Assembly (NCBI GenBank): GCA_019637685.1
Contig: JAHBVF010000020.1
Coordinates: forward strand, 58,251 to 122,250
DNA from: Caldilineaceae bacterium
Lineage (GTDB): Bacteria; Chloroflexota; Anaerolineae; Caldilineales; Caldilineaceae
Direction: 5' to 3'
Length of the DNA: 64,000 nt
A program made the position numbers and the translations under genes. The notes under the pieces are model-generated. The model saw only the letters and a list, made by a program, of their open reading frames with translations, made no database searches and was not told the origin of the DNA. Shown here in pieces: positions 52,290-60,627 of the stretch (position 1 is the stretch's first letter; every line of letters begins with the position of its first letter).

Positions 52290-53696
52290 ATGGCGGGTTC
52301 ATCGAAGACGGATAACGACAGGTATTCGGAAGAGTTTGACGACTTTGGCGACACATCTGCAGATGGGGCAGATTACGATCTTTTCGAGCAATATTTGGCC
52401 GAAGAAGACGATCTGAGCCTGCCAGAGCGGGGTGATCTGCGAGAGGGCATGATTGTTGAAGTCCGCTCCAGCGAAATACTCATCAATATCGGTGCCAAAC
52501 GCGATGGAGTGGTACCCCAAGCCGACATTGCACGTCTGGACAAAGAGTACGCGGCAACGCTGGTGGTCGGTGAAATGGTTCCGGTCGTTGTCAGCAAATT
52601 GACGACCGACGAGGGAATGCTGATTCTCAGCATTGCGGATGCCCTGCAAAAACGGGATTGGCTGACCGCGGAAAAAATGCTGGAAAGTGGCGAAATTACT
52701 GTGCGCCAGGTGGTGGGCTACAACAAAGGCGGCCTGCTGGTGGAATACGGCCACCTGCGCGGCTTCATCCCCGCTTCTCACGTTGTGGGCTTGCCCCGCA
52801 ATCTCAGCGAAGACGAACGCAACCAGCGCTTTGATGAAATGATCGGCGACGAACTGCCGGTGGAAGTAATTGAAGTCGAGCGGCGACGGCGGCGGCTGGT
52901 GCTCTCCCATCGCTTTGCCGAACGCAAATACCGGGAAGAGCGCAAGGCCCAGCTCTTTGAAGAGATGAAAGTGGGCGATGTGGTGGAAGGCGAAGTGCGC
53001 AGCCTGCGCCCCTTTGGTGCTTTTGTGGATATTGGCGGGGCCGACGGTCTGCTCCACGTGAGCGAGATCGGCTGGACACCTGTCAGCCACCCCCGGGATG
53101 TGTTGCAGGTGGGGGATGTGATCAAAGTGGAGGTCATGCGTCTGGACGCGGATCGCAGCCGGATCGGTCTCAGCCGCAAAAAGCTGCTGCCCAACCCGTG
53201 GGAGAGCATTGAAGAGCGCTATGGCCAGGGCGAGACAGTGCTGGTGACTATCACACGGGTGGTGGATTTTGGTGCCTTTGCCCAGTTGGAGCCGGGCGTG
53301 GAAGGGCTGATCCACGTGAGTGAATTGGCCGAAATTGAAATCGCAGAACCGCTCAAGAGCATTGCCTCTGGGGACCGGGTGGCCGTGAAGATTTTGCGTG
53401 TGGACCCGGAACGTCAGCGCATCGGCTTGAGCCGGCGTCAAGCCGACGACATTGTTGGTCAGGCCCTGCTGGAGGCCGAAATCGGCGAGATGGACGAGCA
53501 GTCCGAGGCAAAGGCTGATTTGGGAGAGGCTGTGGCAGAGGAGGCATCCGCAGCAGAAGAAGCGCCCGTGGCAGAGGAAGCATCCGCAGCAGAAGAGACA
53601 CCCGTGGCAGAGGAGACATCCGTATCCGCCACAGAAGCTGTGCCTGCTGATGAAGGGAAGGATGTCGCTTTTCTGGCTGACAACGACAAAGAATAA
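52290..53696 (+). CDS. rpsA: 30S ribosomal protein S1-like, four S1 domains
   Basis: 468 residues. Four S1 RNA-binding repeats at about 49-117, 135-207, 227-296 and 314-382, with LRPFGAFVDIGGADGLLHVSE and VVDFGAFAQLEPGVEGLIH as the clearest. The N-terminus is acidic. The last 65 residues are Ala/Glu repeats (AEEASAAEEAPV type) with near-identical DNA units. Four-domain S1 proteins are usual outside Proteobacteria. ATG 52290 follows GGAAACTGGAT. A consensus promoter lies about 165 bp upstream. Confidence 0.93.
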   Translation: MAGSSKTDNDRYSEEFDDFGDTSADGADYDLFEQYLAEEDDLSLPERGDLREGMIVEVRSSEILINIGAKRDGVVPQADIARLDKEYAATLVVGEMVPVVVSKLTTDEGMLILSIADALQKRDWLTAEKMLESGEITVRQVVGYNKGGLLVEYGHLRGFIPASHVVGLPRNLSEDERNQRFDEMIGDELPVEVIEVERRRRRLVLSHRFAERKYREERKAQLFEEMKVGDVVEGEVRSLRPFGAFVDIGGADGLLHVSEIGWTPVSHPRDVLQVGDVIKVEVMRLDADRSRIGLSRKKLLPNPWESIEERYGQGETVLVTITRVVDFGAFAQLEPGVEGLIHVSELAEIEIAEPLKSIASGDRVAVKILRVDPERQRIGLSRRQADDIVGQALLEAEIGEMDEQSEAKADLGEAVAEEASAAEEAPVAEEASAAEETPVAEETSVSATEAVPADEGKDVAFLADNDKE

Positions 53697-53748
53697 TCCC
53701 ACTGGTATCCCTGTGGCGGAAACGAGCGAAAGGCGCAGGCTCGCTGGT

Positions 53749-53778
53749 TTGCTGTTTGCCTCCATTCTGGCGTATAAT
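53749..53778 (+). promoter_or_regulatory. Possible rpsU promoter
   Basis: TATAAT (53773-53778) with TTGCTG 18 nt before it. A short hairpin GAAGCC...GGCTTC follows at 53798-53814, in the leader. Confidence 0.5.
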
Positions 53779-53910
53779 AGAAACTCTGTCAGCTATCGAA
53801 GCCGTTCTGGCTTCTGTTGATTAGCTGGCAGGATTGTTTTTGCCAATTTGTCGGTCTCTGGTTTTTAACCGTTGGCTGATAGAGTATACGCCTGAAGGGA
53901 GGTGAAACAT

Positions 53911-54102
53911 ATGAGCGTCGATTTACGACCGGGTGAATCTCAGGAGAGCCTACTGAAGCGTTTCCGCAAAGCTGTGGCCGAAGCCCGGATTTTGCCGATT
54001 GTGCGTCAGAAGCGCTGGTTCACCTCCAAAAGCGAAGTCCGCAGGATTAAGAAGCAAAAGGCTATCCGCAAAGCGCGGCGAACCACGACCCGTTTCCTGT
54101 AG
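53911..54102 (+). CDS. rpsU: 30S ribosomal protein S21
   Basis: 63 residues. [21 protein letters not shown] and the basic end [19 protein letters not shown] are typical. It binds 16S rRNA near the anti-Shine-Dalgarno region. ATG 53911 follows GGGAGG by 8 nt; GTG 53902, in frame, overlaps that site and is not used. infA follows after 26 nt. Confidence 0.95.
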   Translation: MSVDLRPGESQESLLKRFRKAVAEARILPIVRQKRWFTSKSEVRRIKKQKAIRKARRTTTRFL

Positions 54103-54128
54103 GAAACAGTTGTTTTGAATGGAGATAT

Positions 54129-54344
54129 ATGGCTGAGGAAACATTAACTCTCGAGGGAAAGATCACTGAAACCCTCCCCAATGCAAATTTCCGCGTCGAA
54201 CTGGAGAATGGGCACAATGTGCTTGCTTATCTCTCTGGAAAGATGCGCAAATATTATATTCGTGTGCTCTTGGGCGATAAGGTGAAGGTGGAAATGAGTC
54301 CCTATGATCTGACCCGCGGTCGGATCACATATCGTTTCAAATAG
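54129..54344 (+). CDS. infA: Translation initiation factor IF-1
   Basis: 71 residues, single OB fold: [18 protein letters not shown], then [20 protein letters not shown] and [12 protein letters not shown]. Length and sequence are standard. GGAGATAT precedes ATG 54129. It is followed by a structured non-coding stretch and a strong terminator. Confidence 0.97.
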   Translation: MAEETLTLEGKITETLPNANFRVELENGHNVLAYLSGKMRKYYIRVLLGDKVKVEMSPYDLTRGRITYRFK

Positions 54345-54367
54345 GGCGATTAGCTCTGGCAGAAAAG

Positions 54368-54493
54368 GCCCGGGTAGAACCTGTGCGGTTCTATACAAGG
54401 GTCTGGCGTCGATCAGAAATCATTGACACCCGCCCAACGAGTTATGCCCGGACACAGTGCGCGTCCTGGGCGAATACAGCCGAATGATTGATC
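54368..54493 (+). ncRNA. Candidate structured RNA after infA
   Basis: Three nested or adjacent helices are visible. TAGAACC/GGTTCTA (54375-54381 with 54387-54393) forms a hairpin. GATCA-(GAA)-ATCATT (54411-54424) pairs with AATGATTGATC (54483-54493), and inside it CGCCCA (54431-54436) pairs with TGGGCG (54467-54472), next to GGAC/GTCC. GGCCCGG (54368-54374) repeats the left arm of the terminator and could pair with its right arm. It could be a 3'-UTR-derived small RNA; no Rfam family is recognised. Confidence 0.45.
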
Positions 54494-54498
54494 ACAGA

Positions 54499-54529
54499 GG
54501 CCCGGAACAGATGCTGTTCCGGGCCTTTT
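54499..54529 (+). terminator. Rho-independent terminator of the rpsU-infA unit
   Basis: GGCCCGGAACAG (54499-54510), ATG loop, CTGTTCCGGGCC (54514-54525), then TTTT. Confidence 0.92.
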
Positions 54530-54558
54530 GACGTACTCTGGCAATCGCGCTCGGTTGC

Positions 54559-55017
54559 CTATTTACCCTGCGAAAGGTATTTTTCCACAGCAGCAGCCAC
54601 AACCTGCTGTTCGGCTGTATACGTAAGCGCCGCCGCTGCTTCGCCCAATCTACTCCAGCGCGGTCGAAACTGGGCCTCGTCTTGGGCCGGGCGTTTGATT
54701 CGACGGGGTGATGTCAATTTCATCAGGAAGTAGTGCTCATCCCGGATGTAATGCTTGTCCCTATAGTCAAACTCGACCTGCCTTTCGCCCAGATCGGCCA
54801 AGACGAGCAAATCGACAAAGCCTGTTTCCTCTTGGGTCTCCCGTACGGCTGTTTCCTGGGGGTTTTCGCCCGGGTCGATGTGGCCTTTGGGCAGACGCAC
54901 CTCATTGCGGCCTGGTCTGTCCAGTACCAACACATAATTTTGGGCCGCGTCCAGCCCGTCGATAATGCCCTGTTGGATGACCACACCACCGGCAGCCTTA
55001 TAGTGATGGAATGCCAT
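54559..55017 (-). CDS. NUDIX hydrolase
   Basis: 152 residues. The Nudix box is GHIDPGENPQETAVRETQEETG, split here as GHIDPGENPQE and TAVRETQEETG (about 45-66), with the metal-binding Glu residues in REtqEE. It hydrolyses a nucleoside diphosphate linked to another group; the MutT/diadenosine polyphosphate type is likely from the AAGGVV start. It is convergent with infA and separated from it by a terminator. Confidence 0.93.
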   Translation of the reverse strand: MAFHHYKAAGGVVIQQGIIDGLDAAQNYVLVLDRPGRNEVRLPKGHIDPGENPQETAVRETQEETGFVDLLVLADLGERQVEFDYRDKHYIRDEHYFLMKLTSPRRIKRPAQDEAQFRPRWSRLGEAAAALTYTAEQQVVAAAVEKYLSQGK

Positions 55018-55078
55018 TTCTCCTGCCTTTTCAACAGATCAGAAAAATCCGTGTATACAAAAATCTCACTGCAAGGTG

Positions 55079-55807
55079 CTACACAGCTATGGCCAGGGGT
55101 TGGCTGACTTGCACAGGCTCCACAAAGATCAATCCGGCCAATTCGTGGCCCAGGATCTGTCTGGTTTCCTCCTCACTGTCCGAAACAGCGGCTGCCAGCC
55201 GTTCAATTGTCACCGGGCCATTGAAGGGTGCAATATCGTGCAGGGCGATGGATGTGCCGGGCATCAAGCCCAGGCGGGCCAGATATCGCAGGATGCGGGA
55301 ATCATCGGTGGCCACCCGGCGAATGCAGGCAGTGGTGGATGGCGTTACCGTAAGCAGGCAAACCAAATCGTCCTTGGGCAATACGCCATCTTTGGTGGGG
55401 ATGGGATCGCCGTGGGGGCAATGGGTCGGATACCCGCAGAGTGCATCCATCCGCTCCACAAAAGCAGCGCTGATGGAGTGTTGCAGCGCGTGGGCTTCCA
55501 CATCCACCTGATCCCAGCTATAGCCCATCACCTGAATCAGGAATACTTCCAGCAGCCGGTGGCGGCGGATCAGTTGTAGCGCGGCCAAGCGTCCCTGCTC
55601 GGTCAGCAGAATGCCATCCGCATTGGATCGTTCGACAAAATTTCCCTCTTCCAAACGTTTGAGCATACTGCTGACCGCGGCTGCGGACACACTCATCCGC
55701 GCGGCCAACGCGCCCGTAGTCACCCGGTCGGGTTGTTTGTCCAGTTTGTAGATGGCGGCCAGATAGTCCAGCATTCCATCGGTTGTCAAGCCACAAAAGG
55801 TTTGCAT
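55079..55807 (-). CDS. DtxR/MntR-family metal-dependent regulator
   Basis: 242 residues. N-terminal winged helix (MSVSAAAVSSMLKRLEEGNF), dimer domain with HRLLEVFL and CGYPTHCPHGDPIP, whose Cys, His and Glu side chains bind metal, and a C-terminal FeoA/SH3-like part. It should repress iron or manganese uptake genes when metal is bound. No uptake genes lie in the window. A consensus minus-strand promoter stands at 55859-55888. Confidence 0.92.
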   Translation of the reverse strand: MQTFCGLTTDGMLDYLAAIYKLDKQPDRVTTGALAARMSVSAAAVSSMLKRLEEGNFVERSNADGILLTEQGRLAALQLIRRHRLLEVFLIQVMGYSWDQVDVEAHALQHSISAAFVERMDALCGYPTHCPHGDPIPTKDGVLPKDDLVCLLTVTPSTTACIRRVATDDSRILRYLARLGLMPGTSIALHDIAPFNGPVTIERLAAAVSDSEEETRQILGHELAGLIFVEPVQVSQPLAIAV

Positions 55808-55858
55808 TAGTATTTACGCTGGGGATTTTTATAGAAAAATTGATAAAATTCGATCCCC

Positions 55859-55888
55859 ATTATACTTGCTGGCTCTTTGCCCTGTCAA
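55859..55888 (-). promoter_or_regulatory. Promoter of the DtxR-family gene
   Basis: Minus strand: TTGACA (55888-55883), 18-nt spacer, TATAAT (55864-55859). Both hexamers are perfect. Confidence 0.85.
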
Positions 55889-55949
55889 AAGGAAGGGGCA
55901 GTATGGTACAATGCCTAGCCGATTGGGTTTTCACTGTTCGAGGTGACAG

Positions 55950-56678
55950 ATGGATTTATTGGTACGCGGGTGCAATCAATTGGGAATCGTTCTTTCCGAG
56001 AAGCAGATCGGACAATTCAGCCTTTATTTTGATCTGCTGGCCGAGTGGAATCAAAAGATGAATCTGACGGCCATCGACGATCTGGCCGGTGTCCAGACCA
56101 AGCATTTCCTGGATTCGTTGGTTGGATTGCCGCTGATTCAGGAGGAAATGGGCGAGGGGAAAGCTACGCCTCAATGGGCCATCGACGTGGGGTCCGGGGC
56201 TGGCTTTCCTGGCCTCCCGCTCAAGATCGCCTGTCCTGATATGAAGCTCGTCCTGCTGGATGGGACCGGCAAAAAGGTGCGCTTTCTGGAAGAGGTCGTT
56301 GCAGCTCTAAAACTTTCCCAAGTGGAGGTGGTGCAGGGCCGGGCCGAAGAAGTGGGCCACAACGAGCGCTATCGAGGAAAATTCGATCTGGTAGTGGCCC
56401 GGGCTGTCGCTCGTTTGAACACCCTTGTGGAATATCTCATTCCTTTTGCCCGCCAGGGTGGTTTTGTGGTCACCTACAAAGGACCGGGCGCGGCCGAGGA
56501 ATTTATGGAAGCCCGCAAGGCTATCGATCTGCTGGGGGGAGAGGTGGCCCGTTTTGCGCCTGTGCAAGTGCCCCTGTTGGAAGAAGAGCGGCGTATTCTG
56601 TTGATCAAAAAGCAGCGCCGCACCCCAGCCCAATATCCCCGAGGCCAGGGACTTCCCCGCAAAAGTCCGCTGGGATAA
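55950..56678 (+). CDS. rsmG: 16S rRNA (guanine-N7) methyltransferase G
   Basis: 242 residues, also called GidB. It methylates G527 of 16S rRNA (E. coli numbering) using S-adenosylmethionine. EWNQKMNLTAI, KHFLDSL, DVGSGAGFPGLPL (SAM loop) and VVARAVARLNTL are the family motifs in order. ATG 55950 fits the family start. It is separated from the rex gene by 28 nt and is convergent with it. Confidence 0.96.
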   Translation: MDLLVRGCNQLGIVLSEKQIGQFSLYFDLLAEWNQKMNLTAIDDLAGVQTKHFLDSLVGLPLIQEEMGEGKATPQWAIDVGSGAGFPGLPLKIACPDMKLVLLDGTGKKVRFLEEVVAALKLSQVEVVQGRAEEVGHNERYRGKFDLVVARAVARLNTLVEYLIPFARQGGFVVTYKGPGAAEEFMEARKAIDLLGGEVARFAPVQVPLLEEERRILLIKKQRRTPAQYPRGQGLPRKSPLG

Positions 56679-56706
56679 CACGAAGCTCACAGAAAAAGCC
56701 AGTTGC

Positions 56707-57345
56707 TCAGCCCAGATAGTACGTCATGTGCTGGAAGTGGATCACCGGATCGATGTATTCCACACGCACGTGGGGGGGAACAGTCAAAGTAGTCGGCGCA
56801 TAGCAGAGGATACTGGTTAGCCCCGCCTCAACCAGTTGATCCGCCACCCGCTGGGCCGCGTGGACAGGCACGGCGATAACCGAAATTTGGGCGTCGGTCT
56901 CTGCCACAACCTGTTTGACATTGGCAAAATCGCCCACAACTACCGGCCCCATTGGGTGCCCGATCTTCTCACTGTCTTCATCAAAAATAGCCACAATGCG
57001 GAATCCACGGCTTTCAAAACCGGCGTAATTGGCAATGGCATTGCCCAAAGAACCAGCCCCGACCACCACCACAGGCCAGACCCTATCCACATTCAAAATC
57101 TTCTGCAATTGATTGCAAAGGAATGTGATGTTGTACCCCGTGCCCTGTTTGCCAAATTCCCCAAAATGGCTCAGGTCCTTGCGAATCTGAGCGGAACTAA
57201 TCCCCAAATGTTCGCCCAACTCCTGGCTGGACGTGACATCCCGTCCTTCGTCGGCCAGCAGGCGCAGGGTGCGTAAATAGACTGGCAGACGACCAATCAC
57301 AATATCCGGGATCTCTTTACTTTTTCGTTTGCTCACAACGGGCAT
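56707..57345 (-). CDS. rex: Redox-sensing transcriptional repressor Rex
   Basis: 212 residues. Winged-helix N-terminus ([28 protein letters not shown]), Rossmann loop [11 protein letters not shown] (95-105) that senses NADH/NAD+, and the swapped C-terminal helix [10 protein letters not shown]. It represses fermentative or respiratory genes at high NAD+. ATG 57345 was chosen because the frame upstream passes through the promoter. A Rex-like operator overlaps its own -10 box. Confidence 0.95.
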   Translation of the reverse strand: MPVVSKRKSKEIPDIVIGRLPVYLRTLRLLADEGRDVTSSQELGEHLGISSAQIRKDLSHFGEFGKQGTGYNITFLCNQLQKILNVDRVWPVVVVGAGSLGNAIANYAGFESRGFRIVAIFDEDSEKIGHPMGPVVVGDFANVKQVVAETDAQISVIAVPVHAAQRVADQLVEAGLTSILCYAPTTLTVPPHVRVEYIDPVIHFQHMTYYLG

Positions 57346-57407
57346 AGCTTTCGTCGATTGTAACAGATAGTTCAGCGTGTGCCAGAAGGCAGGTTGTTTG
57401 CGGACAC

Positions 57408-57443
57408 TGGTGCATTTTATCACAAACGCCTTTCCATAACCAA
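57408..57443 (-). promoter_or_regulatory. rex promoter with overlapping Rex-like operator
   Basis: Minus strand: TTGGTT (57443-57438), 18-nt spacer, TAAAAT (57419-57414). TGGTGCATTTTATCACAA (57408-57425) matches the Rex consensus TTGTGA-N6-TCACAA at 10 of 12 positions, and its N6 centre is the -10 box. This fits autorepression. Confidence 0.6.
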
Positions 57444-57524
57444 CCAATTCAAATTGTGTTATACTTCTCTGATACCAATCGCCCATTTCGTTCGGGCAAT
57501 TTGCCTGAATGATATCGAATCCGA

Positions 57525-59621
57525 ATGACTTTGAACATCGAAGCTTCTGCACTCCCATCGGCGCGACACCAGAACCTGCAAGAGTTTGCAATCCATTTCT
57601 TTCGCACCTTTGGCGCAGGGATCACCCAGCGAGATGCGGACAGCAGTCTGTGGGTGACGCTTCCCGAAAATCTGAGTATCCACTTCGGCAAACCGGCCCT
57701 GCATCTGGTCTTTCAGAACAGCGAACAGACATCGGGCACAGATTTGGTCGCCTATGGCAGCCGTCTCTTTGACCAGATGATGGACTTTCTGGATCGTCAG
57801 GGCGGCGTCACTCTGCTTCAACTGCCACGCCGCCATCAGGGCGCAGACAAACTGCTGCGTGCTGTTCAGCCGCGCAATGCGGCTGTGCTGGGATTACAGT
57901 TGGAAGAAGAGCAGCAGCCCCTATTCATCTTCAACTGGCACATCACCTACCGCTCGGACGACAAACGGGAGGAACTCTATACGGTTGTATTGGACGGAGA
58001 CGGCCACCAGCAGACCCTGCGCGACGAGGAAGAAAAGGATATTTCGCTGGGCCAACTGTTGGCCGATGGCGAATCGGTGGCTGGCGAGAAAGACGCGGCG
58101 GGCGTGCCCCAGCCGCCCCGTCTGCCACCGATGACCCGCCTGAGCCGTCTGGCCGAAAACGCGCGCAAATTTGCCCTCTTCCACGCGGACATGCGCTGCG
58201 TGGCCTTTGAATCGGGTATCCTGCCCCGGCTGCACAAAGTCCTCTCCCGGTTGACCAGCTACTACGAGCAACAGATCGGCGAAGTCTATGACAGCCACGA
58301 CCCCCAAGGCGAGAAACGCCTGGCCTTGGAAGAAGATTTGCAGCGCAAAATTGAAGAGGAGATTGAGAACCACCGATTGCGGGTGCAGGTGCGCCTCTTC
58401 AGCTACGCGATTTTGCAGATGCCTGTGGCCGCGGCCAATATCCGCCTGGGCGATGGCAAGCAGGAGACAGCCCTGCGGGTGACGCTCAACCTGTACACAG
58501 GGGCAATGGAGCGCCCAGCCTGTCACGCCTGTGGCACGGGAATTTCGTCGCTCGTGCTGGACAGGGCTGGTCACATTTTGTGCGAGGCGTGTCTGCGCCA
58601 GTGTAGCGGCTGTCAGGAAATTCTGTGCGAGCGCTGCGGCCTGCACGGCTGCCCGGTCTGCGGCGAACAGCTTTGCGAGTCGTGCAGTTGCTATTGCTGG
58701 TCCTGCGGGCTGCGGGCCTGTGCCCAACACAGCAGCCGCTGCCCTGTATGTGCGGACCACGTCTGCCACGCCTGCCAGGAAGTGTGCGCCACCTGTTCCA
58801 CCCGCCAGTGTCGCACCCATCTGCGCATCGACGGCGTGACCGGCCAATTGATCTGCCGTCAATGTGCCGTGCGTTGCCCCAGTTGCCAGCAGGACAGCAG
58901 CCATCTGGCTTCGTGCAGCGTCAGTGGTCAGCGCTTCTGCAACAATTGCATTGTGGCCTGTGCCGATTGTGGGCGTCTGGTCGGCCCGGCCTTTGTCACC
59001 ACAGACCCATCCAATGGCCGGGCGTATTGTGCCGACTGTCTTGTCCCCTGCGCGGGCTGTGGACAACTGGTGGGCAAAGAGAATCAACAGGTATGCCAGT
59101 CGTGCGGCGCGGGCTGCTGTGGCCATTGCGGGGCGCGCTGCCAAAGCTGCGGCGGCCTGCTCTGCCCGGAGCACACCTTGCGCTGCCGGGGCTGCGGGGA
59201 TGCCCTGTGCGCGGCGCACGCGGCTCTCTGCGAGCTGGGCCAGGAGGCCCTCTGCCCGGCCTGCGATAATCACTGCCCTGGCTGCGGCTACAGCCATTGC
59301 GCCGAGCACGCGGCTGCCTGCGCCCTCTGTCTGCAAATCTATTGCACGGCCTGTGTGGAGGATGGGGAGAGATGTGAAACCTGCCGGGAATTCCCCACCC
59401 GCTATCGGGAGGTCGTTATGCCCGACGAGCCGATTGCAGAGGACCCCCGTATCGCCAATCTGATGTACAAACACCGATGGATTGGGCACAGCAATCAGCG
59501 CTATACTCTCTATCTGGGAGCAAGCGTTTGGGGAAATCAGGTGCTGGTGGTGGCCGAAGGGGATCAGGTGCGCCACATCCGCCGGGGAGTCTTCTTTCAG
59601 CAGTTGCTGGGTGAGGATTAA
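57525..59621 (+). CDS. Large cysteine-array (multi-CxxC) protein of unknown function
   Basis: 698 residues. Residues 1-325 are a soluble, mixed alpha/beta part without a recognised fold, with a coiled-coil-like stretch near 255-285 ([16 protein letters not shown]). Residues 330-622 hold about 59 Cys, almost all as CxxC pairs every 8-15 residues (ACHAC, LCEAC, QCSGC, LCERC, GCPVC ...), with CxxH variants, so perhaps a dozen or more zinc knuckles in series, like RING, LIM or zinc-ribbon arrays. The last 75 residues are a small basic/hydrophobic domain. No signal peptide, no membrane helix. ATG 57525 lies 60 bp after TATACT. The function is not known; see findings. Confidence 0.85.
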   Translation: MTLNIEASALPSARHQNLQEFAIHFFRTFGAGITQRDADSSLWVTLPENLSIHFGKPALHLVFQNSEQTSGTDLVAYGSRLFDQMMDFLDRQGGVTLLQLPRRHQGADKLLRAVQPRNAAVLGLQLEEEQQPLFIFNWHITYRSDDKREELYTVVLDGDGHQQTLRDEEEKDISLGQLLADGESVAGEKDAAGVPQPPRLPPMTRLSRLAENARKFALFHADMRCVAFESGILPRLHKVLSRLTSYYEQQIGEVYDSHDPQGEKRLALEEDLQRKIEEEIENHRLRVQVRLFSYAILQMPVAAANIRLGDGKQETALRVTLNLYTGAMERPACHACGTGISSLVLDRAGHILCEACLRQCSGCQEILCERCGLHGCPVCGEQLCESCSCYCWSCGLRACAQHSSRCPVCADHVCHACQEVCATCSTRQCRTHLRIDGVTGQLICRQCAVRCPSCQQDSSHLASCSVSGQRFCNNCIVACADCGRLVGPAFVTTDPSNGRAYCADCLVPCAGCGQLVGKENQQVCQSCGAGCCGHCGARCQSCGGLLCPEHTLRCRGCGDALCAAHAALCELGQEALCPACDNHCPGCGYSHCAEHAAACALCLQIYCTACVEDGERCETCREFPTRYREVVMPDEPIAEDPRIANLMYKHRWIGHSNQRYTLYLGASVWGNQVLVVAEGDQVRHIRRGVFFQQLLGED

Positions 59622-59647
59622 TTTGGGGCTATCGGATCTGCGTGATG

Positions 59648-59699
59648 AGCACAGATAAAAAGGAGCAGGCATCCGTGCCCGCTCCTTTCTATCTGTGCT
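59648..59699. terminator. Long hairpin between convergent genes
   Basis: Arms 59648-59670 and 59677-59699 match at 21 of 23 positions, around the loop ATCCGT. The words AGCACAGAT and ATCTGTGCT also occur in the 63.8 kb repeats, so this may be a repeat used as terminator. Confidence 0.75.
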
Positions 59700-59736
59700 G
59701 CTTGAAGCTCTGCGATTGACGCTTACTTTTGCGAAT

Positions 59737-60204
59737 CTATCCAGCGATGCGGGTCTGGGCCGGGAAAAAGCGGTTTGGCGCGCTGGTACGGGTGGAAACC
59801 ACATTCCGCGGCCCGTGGATATCGGCCTTGGCAAAGGGACGCAATGCTTCGCTGGTCTTCTCGTGCAGCAGACTGGTGGGACCTGGACTGGGCAAAGCCG
59901 TGGGTGGCAAAACTGCATTTACAATGCTGTTCTGGCTGCCGTACTCATTGCTGGCCCACCCGTCCGCGTGATTGTCGGTCTGCCAGGTTCCATCTACCAA
60001 ATACCGGAACTGGTACTCTCGACCGCCGGGCAGGTCCACTGTGACCCGCCACACGCCGTCACGTCCCTGGGCAAAGGGGGAAATCATCGTATTCCATTCA
60101 TTAAAATCGCCTACCAGAAAAATACGATCCGCCCAAACACAGGCAGGGAGTTCAAAAATTATTCGCACGTGGCCGACTTTTGGAGAGGGCAGTTTGCGTA
60201 TCAT
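59737..60204 (-). CDS. Stand-alone CBM48 (glycogen-binding-like) protein
   Basis: 155 residues. RIIFELPACVWADRIFLVGDF, then FNEWN and the late YQFRYLVDGTWQTD give an isoamylase-N/AMPK-beta-type CBM48 domain (residues 12-100). The C-terminal 55 residues look disordered and Pro-rich. It has no catalytic domain, so it is probably a targeting or regulatory protein for glycogen. Its minus-strand promoter is at 60280-60308. Confidence 0.85.
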   Translation of the reverse strand: MIRKLPSPKVGHVRIIFELPACVWADRIFLVGDFNEWNTMISPFAQGRDGVWRVTVDLPGGREYQFRYLVDGTWQTDNHADGWASNEYGSQNSIVNAVLPPTALPSPGPTSLLHEKTSEALRPFAKADIHGPRNVVSTRTSAPNRFFPAQTRIAG

Positions 60205-60279
60205 TGGCCTATTCCTTGCTCAATGGTCTGGAAAAATGTCCAGACAATCAGCCTTCCATACAAGCAGAATACGTCATTA

Positions 60280-60308
60280 ATTATACAGCAGGCAACCTTT
60301 GGAAACAA
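60280..60308 (-). promoter_or_regulatory. Promoter of the CBM48 gene
   Basis: Minus strand: TTGTTT (60308-60303), 17-nt spacer, consensus TATAAT (60285-60280). Confidence 0.6.
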
Positions 60309-60480
60309 GAACAACGCCCTGTAGGAGTTGATGAAAAAACCACACAATAAGACAGCAGTTTGCACAAAGAGCAGAGGCCGAACAGAATATGAATCCGGCA
60401 CAAGGAGGATAGTACCAGTATCTCACAAAACGGAGGCGTCGACAGTAAGCGGAAAGACATAGCGCTGCCCTTGCCTGTTT

Positions 60481-60509
60481 TTGCGTGCAACGCGCCGGGA
60501 AAGTAGTAT
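60481..60509 (+). promoter_or_regulatory. Possible sppA promoter
   Basis: TTGCGT (60481-60486), 17-nt spacer, TAGTAT (60504-60509). The rest of the 423-nt gap 60205-60627 shows no gene. Confidence 0.4.
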
Positions 60510-60627
60510 AGAGAGGCTGCGGACCGCTATCCACAGAAAACCCGCGAGAAACCCGCCATCGGCCAACTCATTGCCCTGCCGATTCGCCGGTTTTCCACCT
60601 ATTCTCAGCCCGACGAAAGCAAGCGTT

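Noticed and set aside
52299..53765. A 488-codon frame opposite the S1 gene
   Set aside because: Antisense shadow caused by codon bias in the S1 repeats.
54345..54420. GGGCGATTAGCTC, resembling the start of a tRNA
   Set aside because: No D-loop, anticodon arm, T-loop or matching acceptor end follows.
55820..55859. TGGGGAT...ATCCCCA as a DtxR operator
   Set aside because: The arms are only 7 bp and 26 nt apart and do not match a known DtxR/MntR box, though the position near the transcription start is suggestive.
57921..59918. A 665-codon frame opposite the cysteine-array gene
   Set aside because: A composition shadow (Ala/Gln-rich, no domain, no ribosome site) of the GC-rich Cys codons on the other strand.
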